Under the pieces are notes generated by a model. The model was given only the letters and a program-made list of their open reading frames with translations, had not been told where the DNA came from and searched no databases. Shown here in pieces: positions 13,684 through 20,926 of a DNA stretch of 20,926 nt (its first letter is position 1; the number at the start of each line of letters is the position of its first letter). This stretch comes from Cacconaster sp045641345. Lineage in GTDB: Bacteria; Bacteroidota; Bacteroidia; Bacteroidales; UBA932. A program made the translations under genes and the position numbers. Where the stretch lies: assembly GCA_045641345.1 (NCBI GenBank), contig JAZUGR010000002.1, positions 1-20,926 on the forward strand. The letters run 5' to 3'.

Positions 13684-14295
13684 CTATTTTCCGCCGGCCT
13701 TGCGGGGAGCTGCAACCTTCTTGACAGGTGCAGCCTTCTTGGCAACCTTTCCGGTTGCCTTGGGTGCTGCATTCTTGGCAACGGGCTTGCTTGCAGCAGG
13801 TTTCTTTGCTGCGGGCTTTTCTGCGGGAGCGGCGGTTGCCTCGGCAGCCTCTGCAGGAGCAGGTGCAGCCTTCTTGGCGCCACCACGGCGCGTAGAGGCC
13901 TTCTTGGGAGCCTCAGAGGGAGCCGCCACAGCGATCTCGTTGAAATCAACGAGTTCCATTATGGCCATATCGGCAGCATCACCTACGCGGAATCCTGTCT
14001 TGAGGATGCGTGTGTATCCGCCCGGACGGTCTGCAATCTTGGGAGCCACTACACGGAAAAGCTCGGAAACAGCCTCTTTCTGCTTGAGATAGCTGAATAC
14101 CACGCGGCGTGAGTGGGTAGTATCCTCCTTCGATTTGGTGATGAGAGGTTCTACATACATTTTGAGAGCCTTGGCCTTGTCGACCGTGGTCTCAATGCGC
14201 TTGCCCAGTATGAGCGAAGACGCCATATTGGCCAGCAGCGCCTTGCGGTGTCCGCTCTTGCGGCCCAGATGATTGATTGATCTATTGTGCCTCAT
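13684..14295 (-). CDS. rplQ: 50S ribosomal protein L17 with long Lys/Ala/Pro-rich C-terminal tail
   Basis: Residues 1 to about 120 are a normal L17, a large-subunit protein near the exit tunnel: MRHNRSINHLGRKSGHRKALLANMASSL, then LITKSKEDTTHSRR and GGYTRILKTGFRVGDAADMAIMELV. About 80 more residues follow, made almost only of Ala, Lys and Pro (for example KPAAKKPAASKPVAKNAAPK), giving 203 residues against about 127 in E. coli. The tail is basic, disordered-looking and similar in composition to histone-H1-like tails. The start lies 4 nt after the rpoA stop. It is the last gene before the strong operon terminator. Confidence 0.96.
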   Translation of the reverse strand: MRHNRSINHLGRKSGHRKALLANMASSLILGKRIETTVDKAKALKMYVEPLITKSKEDTTHSRRVVFSYLKQKEAVSELFRVVAPKIADRPGGYTRILKTGFRVGDAADMAIMELVDFNEIAVAAPSEAPKKASTRRGGAKKAAPAPAEAAEATAAPAEKPAAKKPAASKPVAKNAAPKATGKVAKKAAPVKKVAAPRKAGGK

Positions 14296-14299
14296 ATCA

Positions 14300-15295
14300 T
14301 TAATCTTTTGATTCGATGTTATACTTGGAGATATCCATTCCGAAGTTGAGCTTCAGACGATCGACCAGAGCGTCAATCTCACTCAGGGACTTCTTTCCGA
14401 AATTGCGGAACTTCATCAGTTCGGGCCTCTGGTGCGAAACCAGATCGGCGAAAGTCTCGATGCTTGCAGCCTTGAGGCAGTTGAGCGCCCTTACCGACAG
14501 TTCCATATCGGAAAGTTTGGTGAGAAGCAGATGACGCATGCGGAGATCCTCCTCGGTAATGTCGTTGCTTTCAACGTCGGTAGTGGTTTCGAGCGAGATT
14601 TTCTCATCGGAGAACAACATGAAGTGATAAATCAAAATCTTGGCCGCCTCTTTCAAGGCATCCTTGGGAGAAATCGATCCATCGGTGGTTATCTCGATGG
14701 TAAGTTTGTCATAGTCTGTCTTCTGCTCCACGCGATAGTCGTCGACCGTGTAATTCACATTCACTATAGGGGTGAATATGGAGTCGATGGCGATGGTGTC
14801 CACGGGAGCTGACTCCACCTTGTTTTCGTCTGCAGGAACCCAGCCGCGGCCTTTTCCGATCTTGAACTCCATCTTGATCTGCACATCGGGCTCCATTGAG
14901 CAGATGTGGCAGTCAGGGTTGAGCACCTTGAAGGAGGACAGGCTCTTCGAGAGGTCTCCGGCAGTGAATTCCTTCTTGCCTGAAATGGTGACGGTAACGG
15001 CTTCTGAATCGACATCTTCTATCATTCTCTTGAAGCGTATCTTCTTGAGATTGAGGATAATGTCTACCACACTCTCGATAACGCCGGGGATGGTGTCAAA
15101 TTCATGACGCACTCCGTCGATCTTGATCGAGGTAATGGCAAAGCCTTCCAAGGAGGACAACAATATGCGACGCAGGGCGTTGCCTATCGTTGTGCCGTAA
15201 CCCGGCTCCAGAGGACGGAACTCAAAACGTCCGAAGGTGTCGTCGGATTCAAGCATTATGACCTTGTCAGGTTTCTGAAATGCTAAAATTGCCAT
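14300..15295 (-). CDS. rpoA: DNA-directed RNA polymerase subunit alpha
   Basis: This 331-residue protein is the alpha subunit, which nucleates RNA polymerase assembly. The N-terminal dimerisation domain has FEFRPLEPGYGTTIGNALRRILLSSLEG, then IDGVRHEFDTIPGV. The C-terminal domain shows ELSVRALNCLKAASIETFADL and KFRNFGKKSLSEIDALVDRL, the helix-hairpin-helix region that binds UP elements and activators. Its length is typical. It lies between rpsD (40 nt) and rplQ (4 nt), the usual order. Confidence 0.98.
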   Translation of the reverse strand: MAILAFQKPDKVIMLESDDTFGRFEFRPLEPGYGTTIGNALRRILLSSLEGFAITSIKIDGVRHEFDTIPGVIESVVDIILNLKKIRFKRMIEDVDSEAVTVTISGKKEFTAGDLSKSLSSFKVLNPDCHICSMEPDVQIKMEFKIGKGRGWVPADENKVESAPVDTIAIDSIFTPIVNVNYTVDDYRVEQKTDYDKLTIEITTDGSISPKDALKEAAKILIYHFMLFSDEKISLETTTDVESNDITEEDLRMRHLLLTKLSDMELSVRALNCLKAASIETFADLVSHQRPELMKFRNFGKKSLSEIDALVDRLKLNFGMDISKYNIESKD

Positions 15296-15335
15296 ATCAA
15301 TGATTCAAATTTATTCAGTTATCCAAAACAAGCTA

Positions 15336-15941
15336 TTACTTAGAGTACAATTCAACGATGAGCTGCTCGTTGATCGTTTCGGGAACCTCGGAGCGCACGG
15401 GCATGTTGGCGAACTTGCCGCTGCACTTTGCAGCATCCCATTCAAGCCAAGAATACTTGTTGGCGCTGCGTGCGAGGCTGTCCTGCACTACCTCGAGGCT
15501 CTTTGAACGCTCGCGGACACCTACAACATCACCGGGCTTTACGGTTGCGGAGGGGATGTTGCAGACCTCACCGTTGACCGTGATGTGGCAGTGTGAGACA
15601 AGCTGACGGGCAGCCGGCCTTGAGGGAGCTATGCCGAGACGGAAAACGATGTTGTCCAGACGCGACTCGAGAAGGAGCACGAGGTTCTCACCTGTACGGC
15701 CCTTCATCTTTGCCGCCTCACCGTAGGTCTTGCGGAACTGACGTTCGAGGACACCATACATATATTTGACCTTCTGCTTTTCAGCGAGCTGGGTGCCGTA
15801 CTCGGATACCTTCTTGCGCTTCTTTGCCAGGCCATGCTGTCCCGGAGGATAATTCTTTTTCTCGAAAAACTTATCCGGGCCGAAAATGGGCTCGCCGAAT
15901 TTACGGGCGATCTTGGTCTTAGGACCTGTATATCTTGCCAT
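15336..15941 (-). CDS. rpsD: 30S ribosomal protein S4
   Basis: This 201-residue primary 16S-binding protein starts MARYTGPKTKIARKFGEPIFG and contains the S4 RNA-binding domain (LESRLDNIVFRLGIAPSRPAARQLVSHCHITVNG). The N-terminus has no cysteine zinc cluster, so it is the zinc-independent form. In many bacteria S4 represses its own operon translationally; no such site was identified here. It lies 31 nt after rpsK. Confidence 0.98.
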   Translation of the reverse strand: MARYTGPKTKIARKFGEPIFGPDKFFEKKNYPPGQHGLAKKRKKVSEYGTQLAEKQKVKYMYGVLERQFRKTYGEAAKMKGRTGENLVLLLESRLDNIVFRLGIAPSRPAARQLVSHCHITVNGEVCNIPSATVKPGDVVGVRERSKSLEVVQDSLARSANKYSWLEWDAAKCSGKFANMPVRSEVPETINEQLIVELYSK

Positions 15942-15972
15942 AGTCTAGATACTATTAAATTAACATATTAGG

Positions 15973-16362
15973 TTATACTCTACGGCGTCCCTTGGGGCGG
16001 CAGCCATTGTGAGGCAGAGGAGTGACGTCAATGATTTCGGTCACCTCGATACCTGAAGTATGGATGGCGCGGATGGCTGATTCGCGTCCCTGACCAGGAC
16101 CTTTGACATATGCCTTGATCTTGCGCAGACCGAGGTCGTAAGCTGTCTTGGAGCAATCCTGGGCTGCAACCTGCGCTGCATAGGGAGTGTTCTTCTTGGA
16201 ACCCCTGAAGCCCATCTTGCCGGCCGAAGACCAGCTGATTACCTGACCTTCGCTATTGGTCAGCGTTACAATGACATTGTTGAAAGTTGACGAAATATGG
16301 GCTTGACCATAAGCGTCAACCTTGACAACTCTCTTTTTGCTTGTTGCTGTTTTCTTTGCCAT
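15973..16362 (-). CDS. rpsK: 30S ribosomal protein S11
   Basis: This 129-residue platform protein of the small subunit has the family core HISSTFNNVIVTLTN, SWSSAGKMGFRGSKKNTPYAAQ and the C-terminal TPLPHNGCRPKGRRRV. Length is standard. The start is 10 nt after the rpsM stop within the alpha-operon portion. Confidence 0.98.
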   Translation of the reverse strand: MAKKTATSKKRVVKVDAYGQAHISSTFNNVIVTLTNSEGQVISWSSAGKMGFRGSKKNTPYAAQVAAQDCSKTAYDLGLRKIKAYVKGPGQGRESAIRAIHTSGIEVTEIIDVTPLPHNGCRPKGRRRV

Positions 16363-16372
16363 AATCTAACCC

Positions 16373-16750
16373 TTATTTAGTTGCTTTCTTCTTGTTGGCT
16401 ACGGTCTTCTTCTTGCCCTTGCGTGTACGGGCGTTGTTCTTGGTGCTCTGCCCGCGAACAGGAAGGCCGAGACGGTGACGGATGCCACGGTAGCAGCCGA
16501 TATCCATCAGACGCTTGATGTTCAGCTGAACGGTGGAACGGAGTTCACCTTCGATTTTGAATTCGTTTGCAATCTTGCTGCGGATTGCTGTAATCTGGTC
16601 GTCATTCCAGTCCTTGACCTTGATATTGACGTCAATACCGAGATCTGTAAGAATCTTCCTAGCAGAGCTGCGACCGATTCCGAAGATATAGGTCAAACCT
16701 ATCTCTCCGCGTTTGTTGTTTGGTAAATCAACACCGGCTATACGTGCCAT
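16373..16750 (-). CDS. rpsM: 30S ribosomal protein S13
   Basis: This 125-residue head protein contacts the P-site tRNA. It starts MARIAGVDLPNNKRGEIGLTYIFGIG, has the helix-hairpin-helix region, then GIRHRLGLPVRGQSTKNNARTRKGKKKT and a Lys-rich tail typical of S13. It lies 36 nt after rpmJ, a slightly longer A/T-rich gap. Confidence 0.98.
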   Translation of the reverse strand: MARIAGVDLPNNKRGEIGLTYIFGIGRSSARKILTDLGIDVNIKVKDWNDDQITAIRSKIANEFKIEGELRSTVQLNIKRLMDIGCYRGIRHRLGLPVRGQSTKNNARTRKGKKKTVANKKKATK

Positions 16751-16786
16751 AACTATTTTTTACTTTATTGGTTACAAATTAAAAAA

Positions 16787-16903
16787 TTATCCCTGGCGCA
16801 TCTTGAATTTAGGATTCTTCTTGCAAATAACGTACAGGCGACCTTTGCGCTTTACGATTTTACAATCCTCGCTACGCTTCTTTATGGATGTTTTTACTTT
16901 CAT
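16787..16903 (-). CDS. rpmJ: 50S ribosomal protein L36
   Basis: This 38-residue protein was found by reading the gap between infA and rpsM. It begins MKVKTSIKKRSEDCKIVKRK and ends NPKFKMRQG. L36 sits at the base of the large subunit. The zinc-ribbon form of the family uses C11, C14, C27 and H32. Here only C14 and C27 remain (Ser11, Lys32), so zinc binding is unlikely. Its place between infA and rpsM is the standard one. Confidence 0.95.
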   Translation of the reverse strand: MKVKTSIKKRSEDCKIVKRKGRLYVICKKNPKFKMRQG

Positions 16904-16917
16904 TTGTGTATGTTTTA

Positions 16918-17136
16918 TTATTTGTATCTGAAAGAAATCCGACCTTTGGTCAAATCATACGGCGACATCTCCACACGCACCTTGTCTCCGGGGAGGATAC
17001 GGATGTAGTGCATCCTCATCTTACCCGAGATATGGGCGATTATTACGTGTCCATTGTCCAACTCCACTCTGAACATCGCATTGGAGAGAGCTTCAATGAT
17101 CGTTCCTTCTTTTTCTATTGACGATTGTTTCGGCAT
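16918..17136 (-). CDS. infA: Translation initiation factor IF-1
   Basis: This 72-residue OB-fold protein starts MPKQSSIEKEGTIIEALSNAMF and contains NGHVIIAHISGKMRMHYIRILPGDKVRVEMSPYDLTKGRI, the whole of IF-1. It binds the 30S A site during initiation. Length is exact for the family. It lies 21 nt after map and 14 nt before rpmJ. Confidence 0.98.
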   Translation of the reverse strand: MPKQSSIEKEGTIIEALSNAMFRVELDNGHVIIAHISGKMRMHYIRILPGDKVRVEMSPYDLTKGRISFRYK

Positions 17137-17157
17137 ATTTGTTCCCGTATTGACTTT

Positions 17158-17925
17158 CTATCGGTTGTTTTCAATGAATTCAAATGTTGACAAAACCTCG
17201 GGAGCCTGATGACGGATGGCCACGGTCAACTCGAAATGAGCCGATTTGGAGCCGTCGGCGGTGTGGATACCCCACCCGTTGTCATCAAGATATATCTCCT
17301 TCCGCCCTGCGTTTATCATAGGCTCGATACAGATGACCATTCCCTCCTGGAGCTTGACGCCATGACCCCTGCGGCCATAGTTGGGAACTTCGGGCGACTC
17401 GTGCATATTGTGACCTATGCCGTGGCCGACCATCTCCCTGACCACCGAAAATCCGAGGTTCTCCACATAGGACTGGACGGCCTCGCCGATATCGCCTATG
17501 CGACCGCCGGCAACGGCCTGTCCGATTCCCTTGTAGAGCGCCGTTTTGGTGGCGTCAAGAAGAGCCTGGTCCTCCGCGCTTATCTTTCCGACGGGGAAAG
17601 TATAGGCGGAGTCTCCATAGAATCCTCCATACCTGGTGCCGCAGTCAACTGAAACTATGTCACCCTCCTTCAGCTTGTAGGCCGAAGGGAATCCGTGAAC
17701 CACGGTATCGTTGACCGAGATGCACAAAGTATAGGGGAATCCTTCGTAACCCAAGAAACCGGGTTCGGCGCCGAGACTTCTTATGTACTTCTCGGCAATG
17801 GCATCCAACTCCTTGGTGGTTATACCGGGAGCGATGTTGCGACCCACCTCGGCCAGTGTCTTGGACACCATCAAGGCGTTCTCGCGCATCAGAGCGATGT
17901 CATCCTGTGTCTTGAGTTTTATCAT
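17158..17925 (-). CDS. map: Methionine aminopeptidase, type I
   Basis: This 255-residue enzyme removes the initiator Met from new proteins. The family metal ligands are visible in VDCGTRYGGFYGDSAYTF (two Asp), GHGIGHNMHE (His), CIEPMI (Glu) and the C-terminal SAHFELTVAI (Glu). Also present are VNDTVVHGFP with the substrate His and PGITTKELD near the N-terminus. It has no N-terminal SH3-binding extension, so it is the short bacterial type. It lies between secY (15 nt) and infA (21 nt); no adk gene separates them. Confidence 0.98.
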   Translation of the reverse strand: MIKLKTQDDIALMRENALMVSKTLAEVGRNIAPGITTKELDAIAEKYIRSLGAEPGFLGYEGFPYTLCISVNDTVVHGFPSAYKLKEGDIVSVDCGTRYGGFYGDSAYTFPVGKISAEDQALLDATKTALYKGIGQAVAGGRIGDIGEAVQSYVENLGFSVVREMVGHGIGHNMHESPEVPNYGRRGHGVKLQEGMVICIEPMINAGRKEIYLDDNGWGIHTADGSKSAHFELTVAIRHQAPEVLSTFEFIENNR

Positions 17926-17940
17926 CTTTGAATCCGAATC

Positions 17941-19266
17941 TTACATACCCGAACGGCCCTTGAGACGTCCTGTCTTCATCAAACCGTCGTAGTGACGCAT
18001 AAGCAAATGACTCTCGATATGCTGCAGAGTATCCAGTATGACGCCTACGAGAATCAGCAGCGAAGTGCCTCCGTAGAAACTTGCAAACTGGTTGTTGACT
18101 CCGAGCAATCTTGCGAATGCCGGCAATATCGCCACGATGGCCAGGAATATTGACCCCGGGAGAGTAATGCGCGACATCACGGCATCGATATATTCGGCGG
18201 TCTTGCGGCCGGGCTTGCAACCCGGGATGAATCCGCCGTTTTTCTTCATTTCTTCGGCCATGTTGGTAGGGTTCACCGTGATAGCGGTGTAGAAATAGGT
18301 GAACAGAACTACCAGGATGGCGAAGACGAAGTTATACCAGAAGCCTGTCGTATCGCTCATGACAGCCGCCAGACCCTTGGTGGCATCGAACCTTCCGAAT
18401 ATGATGGGGAAGAGCATCAGTGCCTGTGCGAAGATAATCGGCATAACGCCGGCCGCGTTTATCTTCAGAGGGATATACTGGCGCACGCCGCCATACTGTT
18501 TGTTGCCGACGATGCGCTTGGCGTACTGTACAGGTATCTTGCGCACAGCCTGCACGAGGGCTATTGTTGCCACGAATACGAAGAAGAGGATGAGGAACTC
18601 GACGATGAGCATAAGCACACCACCGGTTGTCTGATTGAACTTCTCCACGAATTCGAGATGCAATGCCATCGGAAGACGTGCGATGATACCGATCATGATG
18701 ATCAGGGAAATTCCATTACCAATGCCGCGGTCTGTAATCCTTTCACCCAACCACATCACGAACATCGTACCTCCGATAAGTATCAGCGTCGCGAACGCAC
18801 CATACCAGCCTGAGCCTATAGTGGTGACGAAGGCTTCCGGCGGAAGTGTGGTACGGAGGCTCGCCATATAGGCGGGACCCTGTATCGCGAGAATAAGTAT
18901 CGTAAGGTAACGGGTGTACTGGTTCATCTTGCGACGACCGCTCTCACCCTCCCTCTGCAGACGCTGGAAGAAAGGCAGGAAAACACCCAGAAGCTGGATT
19001 ACGATCGAAGCCGAGATATAGGGCATTACGCCCAGAGCGAAGATTGAAGCATTACCGAAGGCACCGCCGGAAAACATATTCAGCAAGCCGACAAGACCTT
19101 CGGAAGACTTCGCCTGAAGCGTCGCCAGCTGCGACGCGTCGATACCCGGAATCACAACGTAGCTGCCGAGACGGTAAACCACGATGAGAAGGAAGGTATA
19201 GAGAATCCTCTTGCGAAGCTCTTCAATCTTGAAAATATTCGTTAATGTTTCAAACAAGCGTTTCAT
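17941..19266 (-). CDS. secY: Protein translocase subunit SecY
   Basis: This 441-residue protein with about ten membrane segments is the channel subunit of the Sec translocon in the inner membrane. It starts MKRLFETLTNIFKIEELRKRILYTFLL and contains the plug and pore region (IPGIDASQL, FSGGAFGNASIFALGVMPYISASIVIQLL), the cytosolic loop with RKIPVQYAKR, and later PTNMAEEMKKNGGFIPGCKPG. It lies 9 nt after rplO in the usual spc-operon order. Confidence 0.98.
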   Translation of the reverse strand: MKRLFETLTNIFKIEELRKRILYTFLLIVVYRLGSYVVIPGIDASQLATLQAKSSEGLVGLLNMFSGGAFGNASIFALGVMPYISASIVIQLLGVFLPFFQRLQREGESGRRKMNQYTRYLTILILAIQGPAYMASLRTTLPPEAFVTTIGSGWYGAFATLILIGGTMFVMWLGERITDRGIGNGISLIIMIGIIARLPMALHLEFVEKFNQTTGGVLMLIVEFLILFFVFVATIALVQAVRKIPVQYAKRIVGNKQYGGVRQYIPLKINAAGVMPIIFAQALMLFPIIFGRFDATKGLAAVMSDTTGFWYNFVFAILVVLFTYFYTAITVNPTNMAEEMKKNGGFIPGCKPGRKTAEYIDAVMSRITLPGSIFLAIVAILPAFARLLGVNNQFASFYGGTSLLILVGVILDTLQHIESHLLMRHYDGLMKTGRLKGRSGM

Positions 19267-19275
19267 GATCCGTCA

Positions 19276-19722
19276 TCAGATTTTTGTTACGGTTCCGCCC
19301 TTCTCCTCAATCTTCTTGATGGCCGCCTGGCTGAATGCGTTGGCGGTTACGTCGAGCTTCGATGTGAGCTCGCCGCCTGCAAGAATCTTGATGAGGTCGT
19401 TCCGTGATGCGAAACCGGCCTGAATAAGAACGTCCGCGTCGATGGCAGTGACGTTGAACCTCTCGCTTATTGCCTGAAGGGCTGAAAGATTCACTGCCTT
19501 GTATTCAACACGGTTGGGATTCTTGAAGCCGAATTTCGGGAGACGGCGCTGAATAGGCATCTGGCCACCTTCGAAACCGCGTTTCTCGGAATAACCGGAA
19601 CGTGCCTTGGCACCGTTCATACCACGGCAGGCTGTCTTGCCGTGACCCGAACCGGGTCCGCGACCGATGCGCTTCTCCCTGTTCCTTGACCCCGCTGCCG
19701 GGGTTAATGTATCAAGTTTCAT
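19276..19722 (-). CDS. rplO: 50S ribosomal protein L15
   Basis: This 148-residue protein has the L15 N-terminus with RIGRGPGSGHGKTACRGMNGAKARSG, then FEGGQMPIQRRLPKFGFKNP and a C-terminal domain ending IEEKGGTVTKI. It is a late-assembly protein of the large subunit. It lies 15 nt after rpmD. Confidence 0.98.
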   Translation of the reverse strand: MKLDTLTPAAGSRNREKRIGRGPGSGHGKTACRGMNGAKARSGYSEKRGFEGGQMPIQRRLPKFGFKNPNRVEYKAVNLSALQAISERFNVTAIDADVLIQAGFASRNDLIKILAGGELTSKLDVTANAFSQAAIKKIEEKGGTVTKI

Positions 19723-19737
19723 AACTTTTACTCTCCT

Positions 19738-19920
19738 TTACTTTACTTCTTCAACCGTGACAAGGTGAAGAACCTTTTCAATCATACCTTTGGTTACAGG
19801 AGTATCTTCAACCTCTACGGTCTGATGAACCCTGTGAAGTCCAAGAGACACCAGGTTGGCAACCTGCCTCTTGGTAGCGCCGCTACGGCCCTTGATCTGC
19901 GTAACTTTTAATTTTGCCAT
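19738..19920 (-). CDS. rpmD: 50S ribosomal protein L30
   Basis: This 60-residue protein starts MAKLKVTQIKGRSGATKRQVANLVSLGLHRVHQTV and ends MIEKVLHLVTVEEVK, the normal short bacterial L30. It lies 13 nt after rpsE and 15 nt before rplO. Confidence 0.97.
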   Translation of the reverse strand: MAKLKVTQIKGRSGATKRQVANLVSLGLHRVHQTVEVEDTPVTKGMIEKVLHLVTVEEVK

Positions 19921-19933
19921 AACGATGTTTCTC

Positions 19934-20452
19934 CTATCCGTTAAACACCTTGCTCATAGGGATACCGCGAAGCCCTGCCACCGTATATGCATCGCGCATT
20001 TCGGCGAGAGCGGCAACCGTAGCCTTGACAAGGTTGTGAGGGTTAGACGAACCTTTTGACTTTGCAAGCACGTCAGAAATGCCCACTGACTCGAACACGG
20101 CGCGCATTGCACCACCGGCTTTCACTCCGGTACCGGGAGCTGCGGGTTTCATGAACACTCTTGCACCGCCGAACTTGGCTTCCTGCTCGTGAGGGATGGT
20201 GGACTTGATGAGAGGAATCTTCACCAGATTCTTCTTTGCATCCTCAATGCCCTTGGAGATGGCGGTTGTAACTTCATTGGCTTTGCCGAGGCCGTATCCG
20301 ACCACGCCCTTTTCATCTCCAACCACGACGATAGCCGCAAAGGAGAAGTGACGTCCACCCTTGGTGACTTTGGTCACCCTCTGGACTGCAACCAATCTGT
20401 CTTTGAGTTCAAGATCGGATGTCTTTACTTTCTTTACATTGATATCTGCCAT
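19934..20452 (-). CDS. rpsE: 30S ribosomal protein S5
   Basis: This 172-residue protein has the S5 double-stranded RNA-binding domain (LKDRLVAVQRVTKVTKGGRHFSFAAIVVVGDEKGVVGYGLGKANEV) and the C-terminal domain with APGTGVKAGGAMRAVFESVGISDVLAKSKGSSNPHN. S5 takes part in decoding fidelity. It lies 5 nt after rplR. Confidence 0.98.
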   Translation of the reverse strand: MADINVKKVKTSDLELKDRLVAVQRVTKVTKGGRHFSFAAIVVVGDEKGVVGYGLGKANEVTTAISKGIEDAKKNLVKIPLIKSTIPHEQEAKFGGARVFMKPAAPGTGVKAGGAMRAVFESVGISDVLAKSKGSSNPHNLVKATVAALAEMRDAYTVAGLRGIPMSKVFNG

Positions 20453-20457
20453 AGTTC

Positions 20458-20820
20458 CTAGAATTTAAGGCCACCCTCGCGAGCGGCGTCAGCCAAACTT
20501 TTAACTCTTCCGTGATAGAGGTAGCCCCCACGGTCAAAAGAAACGGTGGACACACCTGCTGCAATTGCACGCTCCGCAATGGCCTTGCCTACGATAACGG
20601 CAGCCTCGCAACCGGTCTTTCCCTTGCACTGCTCAACGAGAGCCTTGTCATTGGAAGAAGCCGAGCAAAGGGTGATGCCCTTGGTATCGTCAACAACCTG
20701 AACGTAAATCTGCTTATTGCTTCTGAACACCACCATACGGGGCCTCTCGGCAGTACCGTTGACAACCTTGCGGATGCGGTAGTGAACTCTCTGTCTTCTT
20801 TCTGATTTTGTCAATGCCAT
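20458..20820 (-). CDS. rplR: 50S ribosomal protein L18
   Basis: This 120-residue protein, which binds 5S rRNA, starts MALTKSERRQRVHYRIRKVVNGTAERPRM and ends FDRGGYLYHGRVKSLADAAREGGLKF, the standard L18 C-terminus. It lies 14 nt after rplF. Confidence 0.98.
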   Translation of the reverse strand: MALTKSERRQRVHYRIRKVVNGTAERPRMVVFRSNKQIYVQVVDDTKGITLCSASSNDKALVEQCKGKTGCEAAVIVGKAIAERAIAAGVSTVSFDRGGYLYHGRVKSLADAAREGGLKF

Positions 20821-20834
20821 AACTTTATCTCCTA

Positions 20835-20926
20835 TTATTTAGCGCTGGCCGACTTACCGGCTTTACGACGAAGTTGTTCACCGACAAACTTGATACCCTT
20901 GCCCTTGTAAGGTTCAGGCTTACGCA
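20835..20926 (-). CDS. rplF: 50S ribosomal protein L6, C-terminal end (partial)
   Basis: The last 29 codons and stop are visible on the minus strand; the gene continues beyond the right edge. The sequence RKPEPYKGKGIKFVGEQLRRK is the conserved L6 C-terminus, followed by AGKSASAK. The order rplF-rplR-rpsE is that of the spc operon. Confidence 0.93.
   Translation of the reverse strand, partial: RKPEPYKGKGIKFVGEQLRRKAGKSASAK

Noticed and set aside
13700..13930. Repetitive Ala/Lys codons in the L17 tail as a DNA repeat or CRISPR-like array
   Set aside because: The repeats are short, irregular and in frame with the protein. There are no spacers and no constant repeat length.
13614..13949. N-terminal extension of the outer-membrane protein frame into rplQ
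   Set aside because: The extension is Arg/Pro/Leu-rich out-of-frame rplQ sequence. The start at 13613 gives a proper signal peptide.
1..20926. Insertion sequences, integrases, phage genes, CRISPR arrays or defence genes
   Set aside because: None seen: all reading frames of note are core or envelope genes, and no transposase-like motifs or terminal inverted repeats were found by eye.

Overview
The window looks like a chromosomal segment from a Bacteroidales/Bacteroidota bacterium. The evidence is the -7 element TAnnTTTG upstream of several transcription units, the lack of Shine-Dalgarno sequences, the gene order secY-map-infA-rpmJ-rpsM-rpsK-rpsD-rpoA-rplQ, and Bacteroidota-type proteins (DUF1343/NamZ, cytosolic-looking SpoIID/LytB protein, AmpG-like permease). 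Moderately GC-rich genes between AT-rich spacers would fit an Alistipes/Rikenellaceae-like lineage, but I cannot assign a genus. Almost everything from 1889 to the right edge is on the minus strand; only pepT and a small lipoprotein gene are on the plus strand.

Layout. (1) 1-100 (-): the 5' end of a 23S rRNA gene leaving the window on the left. It has its own Bacteroidota-type promoter and leader (about 100-295), and no 16S rRNA or spacer tRNA can fit before the divergent pepT. (2) 353-1888 (+): pepT, then a tiny low-complexity lipoprotein with its own promoter and a strong terminator lying inside the 3' end of the convergent namZ. (3) 1889-12068 (-): a tightly packed, mostly translationally coupled nine-gene run: small membrane protein, mutL, rhomboid protease, tsaC/yrdC, secreted serine hydrolase, two-module GT2 glycosyltransferase, SpoIID/LytB protein, AmpG-like permease, namZ. 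The second half resembles a peptidoglycan/MurNAc salvage module; the first half is housekeeping. (4) 12110-12369 (-): a two-gene tRNA unit (Gln-CTG, Met-CAT) with a good promoter, and a terminator that runs into the promoter of the nine-gene operon. (5) 12386-13613 (-): an outer-membrane beta-barrel gene and ispF. (6) 13635-20926 (-): the distal part of the spc/alpha ribosomal operon, from the end of rplF to rplQ, closed by a strong intrinsic terminator.

How the genes could work together. NamZ (periplasmic exo-muramidase), a secreted beta-lactamase-fold hydrolase (possibly an AmiE-like amidase) and an AmpG-like importer would release cell-wall fragments and take them up. The SpoIID/LytB protein lacks a signal peptide and might act on imported material. 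MurQ and MurK are not in the window. The ribosomal block supplies translation, transcription (RpoA), secretion (SecY) and N-terminal Met removal (Map).

Most of the window is ordinary core genome. The points most worth checking are the 16S-unlinked 23S gene, a MutL lacking the DQH residues of the endonuclease motif, the peptidoglycan module fused to the mutL operon, and the compact overlapping terminators and promoters.
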